A DNA stretch of 25,170 nucleotides from Polysphondylium violaceum (Eukaryota; Evosea; Eumycetozoa; Dictyosteliales; Dictyosteliaceae), in contig AJWJ01000341.1 of assembly GCA_000277445.1 (NCBI GenBank), positions 1 through 25,170 on the forward strand, written 5' to 3'. The first letter of the stretch is position 1; each line of letters opens with the position of its first letter. The position numbers and the translations under genes are program-made. Below are positions 11,038-20,386 of this stretch, in pieces. The notes under the pieces were generated by a model. That model was not told the origin of the DNA, did no database searches, and worked only from the letters and a program-made list of their open reading frames with translations.

Positions 11038-11421
11038 ACAAGATATCGAGTCTATAGATTCTGAATTCATTTTATAAAATCCGAAATCAGAGGAGCTTAA
11101 TCATATATACTATGTGTTGGAGATATATATACGCGCAGATATAAGAGACAAGATGTTGTTGAGCACTGTGTGAATCTGGGGGAGTGTGGCTTTCTTTAGT
11201 TTTTGATCAATCGATCGAATAATAATAATAATAATAAAATAATATCATAACGGAGATGATGAGCGAAACACACACACATATACCACAATTATAGTAACGT
11301 TATGAATCATCACAACACCAATTTAATTTTAAAAAAAACAATCGCTATCACCCTACCAATCACATAAAACAAATAGTTTTTTTTTGTGCACAATATAGTT
11401 TTGAATTGCCATTATTGGTAG

Positions 11422-11433
11422 GGGGGTACCCCC
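11422..11433. repeat. GC palindrome in an AT-rich promoter
   Basis: GGGGGTACCCCC is a perfect 12-bp palindrome in a spacer otherwise nearly free of G/C runs, 261 bp before the TRIM-like ATG. A related GGGGTAAACTC lies at 11459-11469. It might be a factor-binding site; this is inference from composition only. Confidence 0.7.
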
Positions 11434-11693
11434 GAAACACACACCACAATATAAATGTGGGGTAAACTCTCTCCATTTTGGAAAAACACACACAATCACA
11501 CCAAAAAAAAAATATTTAAATATAAACAGCAGGAGGAGCAGCTCATTCAATCATTATTATTATTTATTCATTTATTATTCAAATAGAGAAAGAGATCAAC
11601 AACCACATCCAACCATCCATATTTTTTATCATATTATTTTATTTCTTGTTTTAAACACATACAATCAATCAATACTACATTATAAAAAATAAT

Positions 11694-14486
11694 ATGGAAA
11701 AACTGTTAACATGCATAGGACCATCATGCTCGACACTCTATTTGGATCCGCGTTCTCTGGATTGTGATCATATTTTGTGTTTTACTTGTTTGGAAAAACT
11801 GTATAAACCGGGCCGATCGTCGTATATCGTGTGTCCGTTGTGTGAGAAGCAGACACTGATTTTGGATTCGATAAGCAGTGATTTGCCCACGATCCCCTGC
11901 ATCGAACAGGTGATCAAGCATTTCAACGAGCAAGAACTGCCCATCCCCATGCCCCGATCGGGTGCCAGTGTCGCAAAGACCACAACCACAACAACGACAA
12001 ATACAGGTGGTAAAATCATATCTCCTCCGTTGAATTCAACGGACCAGCACAACAGTCCATCCACCAGTCAGGGAAGTCCTTCCAAGTTTTCCCTCGCTGG
12101 ACTCAGCAATCTGGGCAGAAAGGCCTCTTTTTCCCTACTTTCGCCAAGATCGCCTCGAGGAAAGGAAAAAGAGTCACCCTTGAGAAATTCAAATACATCT
12201 GGTGTAAACAGCACCACGGCCAGCGCTTCGCCTCCAACTACAACTACTACGAATACAGGAAAAACTCTGTCACCGCCCATTAAAGCTACCGTCACAAAGG
12301 TGCCTATTAAAAGCACAATCAAACTGTCAACATCGCCTCTATCAACGTCACCTGTCCTCCAGGCCAAGGTGGTCAAGCTTCAGCCCAAACTCGAGGATCT
12401 CATGGTCTCAATCATTAAATGTCCCTCCCACAGTGAACCCTTGAAACTATTTTGCGAAAACTGCGACTCGTTGGTGTGTTTGGAATGCATTCTCTCGCAC
12501 AACGGCCATCAGTTTATCAAGCCTCCCATCGAGATGGAAAAGAGGTTTAGCGAGGTCGAGTCCCTTTTTGACGCCATATCAATGTACCCCAACAAGCTAC
12601 TAAAACAAAAACAATCGATTGAGCAACGCTACAATGAATCCTTTACGCAGTACAAAGACACCAAGAATAAAATCAAGTGCGACATTGACCAAATGATAAA
12701 GAATCTTCAAGAGAGACGCGACACACTCGAGATGCAGATGGACAAGGAATGGAATTTGCAAAAGGCTACCATGGAGGACCAAATCGGTAAGATCACTAGC
12801 AGCATAAATGAAATACAGTCCTCGCATCCGTTGAATCAGTATCTCATGGAAAGACACACATCGGGTCAATCGGGAGACAGCGAAAAGGTGTCTGCTTGTC
12901 TGCTCAAGAAATACGCCGATCTAAAGAAAGTCGAAGACACCTCGATTGACCTCTGCAACCAGGTGATCACCACCGTTGAGTGGAGATGGGAGAGTGAATT
13001 CCAGTTCCCACAACTCTTTACCACCGGAAGAAATGGCCAACCCACTACAGTCATCTATAGAAGCAAACGTAATGGTAGTAGCAACAGCAACCAATCAGTC
13101 ATGACCACACCTCCATTAAATGGAAGTAACAACACCCCTCCAATGACACCAGATGGTAATATCAACCATACCACCAATACCCCCAATGCCTCCAAACAAC
13201 TTTCCTCAACTCTATCTTGTTCAGTATTGAATCTCTCGGGAGGTATGCCTCAAATCAATATACAATCCAACCCTCTCACCAGACAAAACTCTGTCTATAT
13301 CACCATCCCCTCATCTCCCCCAGCATCCAACAGCACCTCACCTTCTCTATCTTATCAAAACGGTAAATCATCGCCCAACGGTACTTTTATTGACACATCA
13401 GCATCGTCGTCTCCCCAAAAGATTCAATTAAAGAATCCAATCTATGGCAAACTATTGACGAGAAAAGACTCGACGGTGACTCAACGAAAATCATTTATCT
13501 ATGGATTCAATCCCACTGGTGGAATTGATATATTTGATCCCAGCCAAAACAGATGGAGAAACTCGACTGCCTCTATGATCAACAAGACCTCAGAGTTTTC
13601 TTGTGTATTTGACAATGTGAATTTCATCTATAGATTTGGTGGCAAAGAAAGTCTCAATGAAATACACAAATACAGCCTCGATAAGGACTCTTGGCAAAAG
13701 CTCGACATCACAATCCCCACTCCCAGATACGCACACTATGCCCTCTATGACGGATTGAAAAACATTTATTTGATTGGTGGAAAATCAGCCGACGGACTCA
13801 ATAGCAAGGTGCTCGAGCGATACGACATCATTTCCAAATCGTGGTCAGACCTAAAACCCATGAATCACGCCAGATCCAATTTCCACGCATTTTATCATCC
13901 AAACAAAAAATGCATCTATGTCGTCGACGGATACGTGTCCAAAGAGAGAAAATCCACTGTAGAGATGTACAGTATCGATCACAATAAATGGACTGTGATT
14001 GGCGAAATCAAACAATCGCGTTACTTTGCCAGTGTCTCGTTTGACGGATCCCGATACATCAACGTGATGGGAGGTGTCGATAGAGCCACCCTTAAAGACA
14101 TCTCCTCGATGGAAAGATTTGATACACAAAACAACACTTGGGAGACTGTAACCAATCCATCTCCACTCTCTATTCTCACTAGCTCAAGTTCATCGTCATT
14201 GGTTAAATCATCATCCACCTCTTCCCTCTCCTCTCAATCCTCCTCCACATCCAATGGCACCACTCCCACCAAACAAAATAACTCTTTACTCTCTATTGAA
14301 AAGATTCAATTCTTTAATACAACTCTTTTTGATGGTGAGCAATATATCTATTACTTTGGCATCAATATTGATGAAGTATGTCCATTACTCTACAGATATA
14401 GTTTAAGAAGTAAAAAGTTTGAAAGACTATCTACCTATAAATCACACTTGGATTTATTTAGTCAATTAATTCTCGTATTGAAATAA
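11694..14486 (+). CDS. TRIM-like RING/B-box/coiled-coil protein with kelch repeats
   Basis: Predicted E3 ubiquitin ligase with a kelch propeller for substrate or actin binding. Intronless, 930 aa. RING: residues ~7-55, with C7 and C12, then CDHILCFTC at about 24-32, and a final CPLC pair; the first cysteine pair is spaced by four rather than two residues. A Ser/Thr/Pro-rich linker spans ~85-230. B-box: ~240-275 (CPSHSEPLKLFC, ENCDSLVC, LECILSHNGH), with the usual Cys/His spacing. A coiled coil spans ~285-400. Another low-complexity linker precedes six kelch-like blades from ~595 on (FGGKES, LIGGKS, VVDGYV, VMGGVD, YYFGIN, each followed by a Tyr/Phe and a Trp/Phe position); a Ser-rich insert splits the last two blades. 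RING-B-box-coiled coil is the tripartite motif order; kelch replaces the common SPRY. Ubiquitin ligase activity and targets are inferred from the family. Confidence 0.83.
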   Translation: MEKLLTCIGPSCSTLYLDPRSLDCDHILCFTCLEKLYKPGRSSYIVCPLCEKQTLILDSISSDLPTIPCIEQVIKHFNEQELPIPMPRSGASVAKTTTTTTTNTGGKIISPPLNSTDQHNSPSTSQGSPSKFSLAGLSNLGRKASFSLLSPRSPRGKEKESPLRNSNTSGVNSTTASASPPTTTTTNTGKTLSPPIKATVTKVPIKSTIKLSTSPLSTSPVLQAKVVKLQPKLEDLMVSIIKCPSHSEPLKLFCENCDSLVCLECILSHNGHQFIKPPIEMEKRFSEVESLFDAISMYPNKLLKQKQSIEQRYNESFTQYKDTKNKIKCDIDQMIKNLQERRDTLEMQMDKEWNLQKATMEDQIGKITSSINEIQSSHPLNQYLMERHTSGQSGDSEKVSACLLKKYADLKKVEDTSIDLCNQVITTVEWRWESEFQFPQLFTTGRNGQPTTVIYRSKRNGSSNSNQSVMTTPPLNGSNNTPPMTPDGNINHTTNTPNASKQLSSTLSCSVLNLSGGMPQINIQSNPLTRQNSVYITIPSSPPASNSTSPSLSYQNGKSSPNGTFIDTSASSSPQKIQLKNPIYGKLLTRKDSTVTQRKSFIYGFNPTGGIDIFDPSQNRWRNSTASMINKTSEFSCVFDNVNFIYRFGGKESLNEIHKYSLDKDSWQKLDITIPTPRYAHYALYDGLKNIYLIGGKSADGLNSKVLERYDIISKSWSDLKPMNHARSNFHAFYHPNKKCIYVVDGYVSKERKSTVEMYSIDHNKWTVIGEIKQSRYFASVSFDGSRYINVMGGVDRATLKDISSMERFDTQNNTWETVTNPSPLSILTSSSSSSLVKSSSTSSLSSQSSSTSNGTTPTKQNNSLLSIEKIQFFNTTLFDGEQYIYYFGINIDEVCPLLYRYSLRSKKFERLSTYKSHLDLFSQLILVLK

Positions 14487-14666
14487 ATTAAAATAAATGT
14501 CATATTTTCCATTATGCCAACTTTTCTATCAATACATTCATTTAAAAAACTAATTATAATTATTCATCAAGTAAATCTAAAGTTGGATGTATTTAAATAC
14601 TTACTGTTATCTACTTATATCTATCAATATAAATATTTATTTACGACTACTACTACAATAATAATA
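14487..14666. terminator. Convergent 3' end spacer
   Basis: This 180-bp gap lies between the converging TRIM-like and methyltransferase genes. AATAAA occurs twice just after the TRIM-like stop (about 14480-14496). The remainder is A/T-rich with a (TAC/TAA)n stretch. Probable polyadenylation region for both strands; nothing else seen. Confidence 0.45.
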
Positions 14667-15535
14667 TTAATTTTCATCTTCTTCATCATTATTATCACCT
14701 TCAAAATGTAAACTTGGAGGATTCTTTAAATCAATATTATCTGATTTCCTTAATATCCAAATTCTTTGACCAACAGTCTCATATTGAAAACCATTTTTCA
14801 TCATTAAATCAAAAAATATTCTAACATTTGACATCTTTCTCTTGTATGAAATTAACAAAAAACTATCTTTTCTTTCATCCATCAATTGCTTTAATGTTGA
14901 TATCAATTTATCAAAATGAGAAACATCTAATGAATTGATAAAATTAGAAAATTGTCTTTTTCCTAACATAGAATGAAAATACTTACATAAAAGTATATCG
15001 CTAGCAATAACTATATCAAAATCATTCTTTTCTTTTGGAAATTCCTCTCCCCATGAGTCTATGTATTGTGGTATGCTGTTATTAATAAAAGTTTTTTTGT
15101 TGTTTATCTACTATGGCATTAATACTTACGAGGTATGTAATTAAAATGTATATCATTTAATTTTGAATTATATTCAATGTTTTCTTGGATTTCAGGATCA
15201 TTGTAATCACTTGCAGTGACATTTAAACCAATTTGTTTTAGATAGATTGAAAGTATACCAGTGGCTGATCCGAGCTCAATGATCTTTTTGTTATTAAACA
15301 CTTGAATATTCTTGCTAATATAATCTGCCATTGTAAATGTTGCTGGCCATATATAACCTGCATTTGTTGTACTATAATGAAACTCTCTAATCTTTATACT
15401 CTTTTGATTGATCTCTACTGTCTTTTCATCAAATACTTGATCGTTATTATTCTTACTATTCTCATTATCTGAATCTGAATCAGAGTTTGTCATCTTTGCA
15501 AAATCTGATAAATCAAATAAATCTGTATTAGCCAT
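14667..15535 (-). CDS. family 16 (METTL21-type) protein methyltransferase
   Basis: Predicted SAM-dependent enzyme of the lysine methyltransferase family that includes METTL21, METTL18 and METTL22; the substrate is unknown. Coding joins 15535-15130 and 15058-14667 (265 aa). The intron is 71 nt (15059-15129), with donor GTAAGT and acceptor ATACATAG; this joins NYIP to HSWGEEF in frame. A nearer acceptor (ACAG, exon at 15075) would shift the frame and stop within a few codons. Visible motifs: IWPATFTMADYI (61-72), the family's W-x-A signature; motif I ELGSATG at 87-93; acidic D110 that should hold the SAM ribose region; then FDIVIASDILL, the post-I strand. The C-terminus ends in an acidic tail (GDNNDEEDEN). 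The N-terminal 50 residues are Asn/Asp/Ser-rich. The gene diverges from the GDPD gene. Confidence 0.76.
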
Positions 15536-16230
15536 GTTTTTTTTATCGATCTCTATTATATAATATTGCCTCTAGTTGTTTTGAATCAAATAAAATGCAG
15601 AATGAAAAAACGAAAAATTGAAAAAAAAACAAAAAAAGAAAAAATTTCAAATAAAAGACTGTTTTACAACCTTCATCGACCATGGTACTATTGAAAAATT
15701 GGTCTCATAATCGTAGTAATACAACCATATGGTCTAAAGTTTTAATCATTGTTGACTTAATTAATTAAATTTTTGCAACTTTTATCTGTTGTATTATTAT
15801 TTTTAAAAAACTATCCTTTGTGATAAAACAACATTTTTTGTTATAATGTTATCTCTAAAGCTGAGTTGTAGAAATACAAAAGTTTGTGAAAATGAATTAA
15901 GAATGATCTGAAAATAATTTAATGATAATTTTACTTAGTTTGTCGTTGAAAAGTGATGTATATTCAAAGAATGATATCACAATTTATTAAAAAAGAAATG
16001 ATTGATGTGATCTGATGGGGTAATTCAATGCACCATTTTTTAATTTTTTTTACACAAATTTTTATTTTAGATGGTGGTTTTTATTTTTTTTAATTTCAGA
16101 AAAAATATGACCTCTTTAGGGGGGGTAATTTCGAAAATCAAACATTACTCTTCAACATCACCCATCGATAATATCACACATATTGTATATATATAAACAA
16201 TAATATAGACATATATATATACAATAAGAG
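15536..16230. promoter_or_regulatory. Divergent promoter spacer between methyltransferase and GDPD genes
   Basis: This 695-bp spacer has A/T homopolymers and no credible ORF. GGGGTAATT occurs twice, at about 16017-16025 and 16123-16131, roughly 105 bp apart and within 215 bp of the GDPD start. Between them CACCAT (about 16031) and ATGGTG (about 16070) could pair. A TATATAAA box is at about 16189-16196, some 35 bp before the ATG at 16231. Confidence 0.55.
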
Positions 16231-17466
16231 ATGGGATTAAAATCACTGTTTTATTTATTAATTGTATTAACTTGTATTTTTTTGTATTACCAAAACAATG
16301 TAAATCCATTGTTTCAGCATCCTCGATCAAAGCCAATTATATTTGAAAAGTTTCATAGGAGTGTCGATACCAACAACATTGGCAACAATAGTAAAAAGAC
16401 AACGGTTGCAACTGTTGGATACGATAACGATTTCTATAGACCTTTGATATTGGCCCACAGAGGATCGAGATATCTTTTGCCCGAAAACACTGTATTGGCA
16501 TTCAAAACAGCCGTTGATTTGGGCGCTGATGTCATTGAAACAGATGTAAGATTAACCAAAGATGGTGTATTGGTGATACATCATGATAAACTTGTCGACA
16601 GAACCACCAATGGTGTTGGTGATGTCGAGAACCACACCCTCGAGGAATTGGTGGCACTCGATGCCGGATACAGATTCTCGCCAGACAATGGAACCACGTT
16701 TCCATACCGTGGAAAGGGCGTTAAGATTCCCACCACTCGTCAGATGTTTGAGCAGCTGGATCCATCGGTGCAATTGAATATCGAGATCAAGGAAAACGAT
16801 GTTGCAGTTGCCGATGCCCTCTGGACTGAAATCGAGCGTGCTTTTGAAAGCAGTGCCCGTAAGCCCCGTTCCATTGTCGTCAGTTGTCGTTACTGTGTGC
16901 CTACACTCCACATTCGTAAACTTGCCGCTGAATACGCTGCCAAAAAAGGCCTCGACTCGCGCCCCATCACCACATCGGCCTGCGAGACTGATGCCACTAG
17001 ATTTGTAGTGCTCTCGCAACTCTATCTCGCCAAACTCTACTACACTCTCTACCCCACCTTCCACTTTGAATCTTTCCAAATACCCACCAACAGTGGACCC
17101 ATCCGTCTCGACACTGAGCTTTTTATCGATGCTGCCAATTACTTTGGCAAACACATTCACTACTGGGTCATCAATCACAAAGATGAAATCAACCGTGTGT
17201 TGGACATTTCAAACATTGATGGCATCATCTCTGACCGTGCAGACAGGGTTGCTCAAATCTATAAAGACAGAGGTATCTTTTCAAAATCACTCGTCATTCC
17301 CAAACCCCTTCCAACCAACACCACCGGCACCTATTTCATACCATCCATCGATATTGAAGAAGTTCACACATGTATCTCTCTAACCTGTCTTGCATTACAA
17401 AGAATTCATCATATCATACTCAGTATCATATTAACATATATAGCATACAGAGTATTTAAAAAATAA
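16231..17466 (+). CDS. glycerophosphodiester phosphodiesterase, membrane-anchored
   Basis: Predicted to hydrolyse glycerophosphodiesters to glycerol-3-phosphate and an alcohol. Intronless, 411 aa. The N-terminus has a hydrophobic helix (residues 5-20, SLFYLLIVLTCIFLYY). The GDPD TIM-barrel fold begins at ~70: LAHRGS with catalytic H76 and R77, PENT, then VIETDVRLTKDG with metal ligands E103 and D105, and VIHHDK with H118 as the second catalytic His. NIEIKE (~180) and YWVINHKDE (~307) are further family strands. A second hydrophobic helix near the end (~390-407) followed by YRVFKK could be a tail anchor. The catalytic residues are all present, so it should be active. Topology (one or two membrane helices) and preferred substrate are not decidable here. 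It is closest in style to eukaryotic GDE1/GDPD1-type proteins. Confidence 0.87.
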   Translation: MGLKSLFYLLIVLTCIFLYYQNNVNPLFQHPRSKPIIFEKFHRSVDTNNIGNNSKKTTVATVGYDNDFYRPLILAHRGSRYLLPENTVLAFKTAVDLGADVIETDVRLTKDGVLVIHHDKLVDRTTNGVGDVENHTLEELVALDAGYRFSPDNGTTFPYRGKGVKIPTTRQMFEQLDPSVQLNIEIKENDVAVADALWTEIERAFESSARKPRSIVVSCRYCVPTLHIRKLAAEYAAKKGLDSRPITTSACETDATRFVVLSQLYLAKLYYTLYPTFHFESFQIPTNSGPIRLDTELFIDAANYFGKHIHYWVINHKDEINRVLDISNIDGIISDRADRVAQIYKDRGIFSKSLVIPKPLPTNTTGTYFIPSIDIEEVHTCISLTCLALQRIHHIILSIILTYIAYRVFKK

Positions 17467-17612
17467 TATTAATAATTGTGTAATAAAACATTCAAAACTT
17501 TATTTTATTTGAAAAAAGCCCCAGAAAAGCCCAGATATTTTTTTTTAAAAATATCATTTTTGTTGTCGTCAACATCATCTCTTTTCTTTAAAAAACATAC
17601 ATATAAATAATT
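17467..17612. other. Short spacer between GDPD and the FNIP/LRR gene
   Basis: AATAAAA at about 17481 probably ends the GDPD transcript. GCCCCAGAAAAGCCC at about 17518-17532 is a small C-rich repeat in AT-rich DNA, 80 bp before the next ATG. A T-rich run and TATAAATA at about 17602 precede the next start at 17613. Confidence 0.4.
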
Positions 17613-19052
17613 ATGAATAATAATAATAATAATGATATATATTTTTTCAATATATATAGAAATGCCTATCTAAGGAAATATTTAACTAAGACTTTATATC
17701 AAGGTTCAAGATTAAATGTCACATTGGAATTTCTAAAGAGAAAAAAGGATTCATTATCGTATCTAATAAATACTCTACCAACAACAGGAATTAATATAGC
17801 TATCACTATAAATAAACAAGAGCAATGGAGTAAATTAATAAAAGAAAAAAACAATCCATATCTTTTACCCTTGAATGAAATAGAGTTGTGTGATATACAT
17901 GATACTGATGCTAGTCAACTCCCTTCAAATATAAATTCCTTATTGATAAACTCTTCCTTGTCTTTGGAAACCAATTTTCCTAAACATTTGGATGCAAACC
18001 CATCAATTACAAGACTATCTTTTGAAGGCACGAAATTTGATATTACAACAGACATGATTCCTCACACTGTAAAGCAGATATCTTTTAATTGGCACAGGGG
18101 TATAATACATCCACATTCTCTGCCTCCAAATTTAGATACCTTGGTGTTGAAAGGATATTTAAAAGCATCCGATTACCAATTATTGCTACCAACAGAAAAA
18201 TTAAAAGTACTAGATTATCAAGGTCCTATAGAGAAACTATTGTCTTTTAATTTAGATAGAGTACAGAGGATCTTGCTGAGTGTATGGTTGGTTATGTTTA
18301 ATGAAAACTTGAATGAAACCATTGACAGACTGTACAGTGTACTGCCGTATATTGGCTCGAAATTCACTATAGAAAAACTAGAAACCAATATCTATTTCCC
18401 TACACTACTCAATCAAACAGCTATATACAATGATCTTTCATTATCAACACTATTGGGCCATTCCCTAAAAAAGTTGGTATTAAACTACTATAGTGATCCA
18501 ATTACTGTAAAGTTACTCTTACCGAGAAACATTCAAGAACTTTACTGTCGCTCATGGGTCATTGAAAAAGGTGCGTTGCCACCCAACCTAAAGACACTAT
18601 ATATGGCAAGTCCACCTCTATGTGAAGATCGATTTGATGTCTCTCTGTGCAACTCTATTCAAAAACTCGTGATTCTCTCAACAGTGGGTCGAGATCCTAT
18701 TAACAATGGACCCCCACCTGAATTTCAAATGCCATCGTCACTAGAATCTTTTGGCGTTGAATATAATTTTGTCATCCAAGAGCAACATCTTTTATCACTA
18801 CCCAAATCATGCACAAAGTTATCTCTACATTCACCGGCCAACCCTGTACCATATAAAAACTTTCCCCCACAAATCAATGATCTGGCATTTAAATTTATTG
18901 TTGAGACTGCTTTTGATGAATTCCCATCAACTATTCGAGTCTTAAGAATACAAGATAAAACGACCACTCTAATAACTCTACTAAACAAAAACCTTTTGCC
19001 GCCATCGATTAAAAAGCTATATGTTTCCGATGTAATACAAAGTTTTCCATAA
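17613..19052 (+). CDS. FNIP/leucine-rich-repeat-like dictyostelid protein
   Basis: Member of the large dictyostelid family of FNIP/LRR-like proteins, of mostly unknown function; many are thought to be F-box-like adaptors. Intronless, 479 aa. A short poly-Asn start is followed by FFNIYRNAYLRKYL (residues ~11-24), the N-terminal signature I know from this family. From about residue 100 the protein is a string of degenerate 20-25-residue units with P-x-x-(I/L)-x-x-L spacing: LPSNINSL, IPHTVKQI, LPPNLDTL, LPRNIQEL, LPPNLKTL, MPSSLESF, FPSTIRVL. These should stack as a solenoid. The classic FNIP tetrad is eroded, so it may sit at the LRR end of the family. No catalytic motif, signal peptide or membrane helix is seen. 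Binding partners are unknown. Confidence 0.68.
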   Translation: MNNNNNNDIYFFNIYRNAYLRKYLTKTLYQGSRLNVTLEFLKRKKDSLSYLINTLPTTGINIAITINKQEQWSKLIKEKNNPYLLPLNEIELCDIHDTDASQLPSNINSLLINSSLSLETNFPKHLDANPSITRLSFEGTKFDITTDMIPHTVKQISFNWHRGIIHPHSLPPNLDTLVLKGYLKASDYQLLLPTEKLKVLDYQGPIEKLLSFNLDRVQRILLSVWLVMFNENLNETIDRLYSVLPYIGSKFTIEKLETNIYFPTLLNQTAIYNDLSLSTLLGHSLKKLVLNYYSDPITVKLLLPRNIQELYCRSWVIEKGALPPNLKTLYMASPPLCEDRFDVSLCNSIQKLVILSTVGRDPINNGPPPEFQMPSSLESFGVEYNFVIQEQHLLSLPKSCTKLSLHSPANPVPYKNFPPQINDLAFKFIVETAFDEFPSTIRVLRIQDKTTTLITLLNKNLLPPSIKKLYVSDVIQSFP

Positions 19053-19060
19053 TCTAGTCA

Positions 19061-19120
19061 TACAATCAATATATTTCAAATATCTTTTTACTTGTTATTG
19101 GATATATCCAATTGATTGTA
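19061..19120 (+). repeat. Nested inverted repeats just after the FNIP/LRR stop codon
   Basis: TACAATCAAT at 19061-19070 pairs exactly with ATTGATTGTA at 19111-19120. A 16-bp palindrome with arm ATTGGATA lies at 19097-19112, touching the right arm. Starting nine bases after the stop codon, this would lie in the 3' UTR and could act in RNA end formation or stability. Regulation is inferred. Confidence 0.6.
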
Positions 19121-20377
19121 AAAGATTTCATTAATCAATCAATCAATTTAAATCATATATATATTCGTTTTTTGGTATTAAGTAAGTAAACTGTTTGATT
19201 TTGAAAAAAAAAAAACTCTTTTGGCTAACCAATAAAAAAAAAAAACTATAAAAATTCTAAAATATCTAATTGATTGATCAAGTATAGGTAAAACACAACT
19301 CTCCATTATTCAATCAAATGAGATATTTCTAAAAGAGTATTGATTACAAGTTTTCTCTGTCGGGTACAAAGCAGAGTTGTGTAGTTCAAACACAAACTAT
19401 GGTGCGGGTTTTTTGTCTTTTTAAAAAGTATTGGTCCTTGGTACCCACCCAGGTCTTGAAAAACTTTCGACTTGAATTTTAAAAAAAAAAAAAAAAACAA
19501 TCACAACCAAAAAAAAAAAAAAATAAATACACCAAATAATCGCAGTTGTCCTTTAACACAGATCTAGTTTTTTTCTAAAAGAAATGAGCCCTCTGATAAT
19601 GTCGTTTAGGGTATAAACTCTATAAAGAAAAATCGATAGAGAATGGGAAAATAGTTTGAAAATTGAATCTGGGAATTAGAAGCCCCATTAAATTGCTAGA
19701 AGCCTAATACATATAATCACGCACATTTGGGATTTTAGTCGTGCGAGGCTTTCTAAACAAATCTTAGGTATGTTGAGACGTTGTCAGGGGCAAAAATTCA
19801 TTCTTTGCAGTGCTATGAAAAAAAAATTGCAAATTAATTGAAAAAAATAAAATAAAATTCAAAAAAAAAAAAGAGGATATTTTCAATCACAAATTTTATC
19901 TCGTTTGAGCAGATTTAAAATCTAAAGTGAAGACGATGATTTGATTGGCCTTCAAAGATTTTAGTTGAGTCCAATCACATTGCAAATGCTACCCATTAAT
20001 TAATGTTTAGTATGCGAGGGAGAGTGCAGCTCATCTGCATTATAATAAAACTGTTGATAATCGTCATAGTACCGTTTTTTTTTTCTTTTTTTTCTCTAAA
20101 AAAATTCCGTGTCCTTCTTTTTTTATATCAATACCCTGTTGGAGCTGCTTATTGGACCTCTCTTTAATTTGGTATATTTTTTAAAAATTAAAAATAATTT
20201 TTTTAATATCTTGTCGAGTGATCAAGGATTCCTTTTTTTTTTTTTTTTTTTAAATGACTTAAAAAGCCCAAAGACCTTTAAATCAGTTCTACGGTTTTTC
20301 ATTTGATAATCAATAACAAAGATATACAATAGTAGTAATTGTAATAAATAGATATATAGAAAATCACAATTTAATTC

Positions 20378-20386
20378 CACACCCAC
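20378..20386 (+). promoter_or_regulatory. Candidate GBF (G-box/CA-rich) element upstream of the GPCR
   Basis: CACACCCAC lies 124 bp before the GPCR ATG. It resembles the CA-rich element bound by G-box binding factor in Dictyostelium post-aggregative promoters. GBF promoters usually carry more than one copy, and only this clear copy is seen near the gene, so the call is weak. Confidence 0.35.

Larger units (their letters stand above)
10543..11693. promoter_or_regulatory. Divergent promoter spacer between the SWR1/p400-like and TRIM-like genes
   Basis: This 1.15-kb AT-rich spacer contains no credible gene. It carries a GT/CA-rich stretch at about 10584-10612 just before the minus-strand gene, small hairpins near 10750-10765 and 10817-10833 (arms GTGTATT/AATACAC), long perfect palindromes at 10994-11037, an (AAT)n run near 11219, and a G5T/AC5 palindrome at 11422-11433. 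Oligo-A/T runs are frequent, as in dictyostelid promoters. TATAAA-like sequence lies directly before the plus-strand ATG (about 11682). Which elements are functional cannot be told from sequence. Confidence 0.6.

Noticed and set aside
14970-15000. A second small intron in the methyltransferase gene (GTAAGT at about 14993 to TTAG)
   Set aside because: It would be only about 24 nt, too short to splice, and the frame is open through it (ILLCKYFHSMLGKRQF).
16552-17178. 208-codon minus-strand frame opposite the GDPD gene
   Set aside because: No motif is seen, and it lies wholly over the catalytic GDPD coding sequence; it is a composition effect.
19770-19815. Possible class I small RNA (GTTGA start, CTTTGCAG motif near the end)
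   Set aside because: The motif differs from the CCTTACAGCAA expected of class I RNAs at several positions, the ends do not pair, and no clear DUSE promoter element precedes it.
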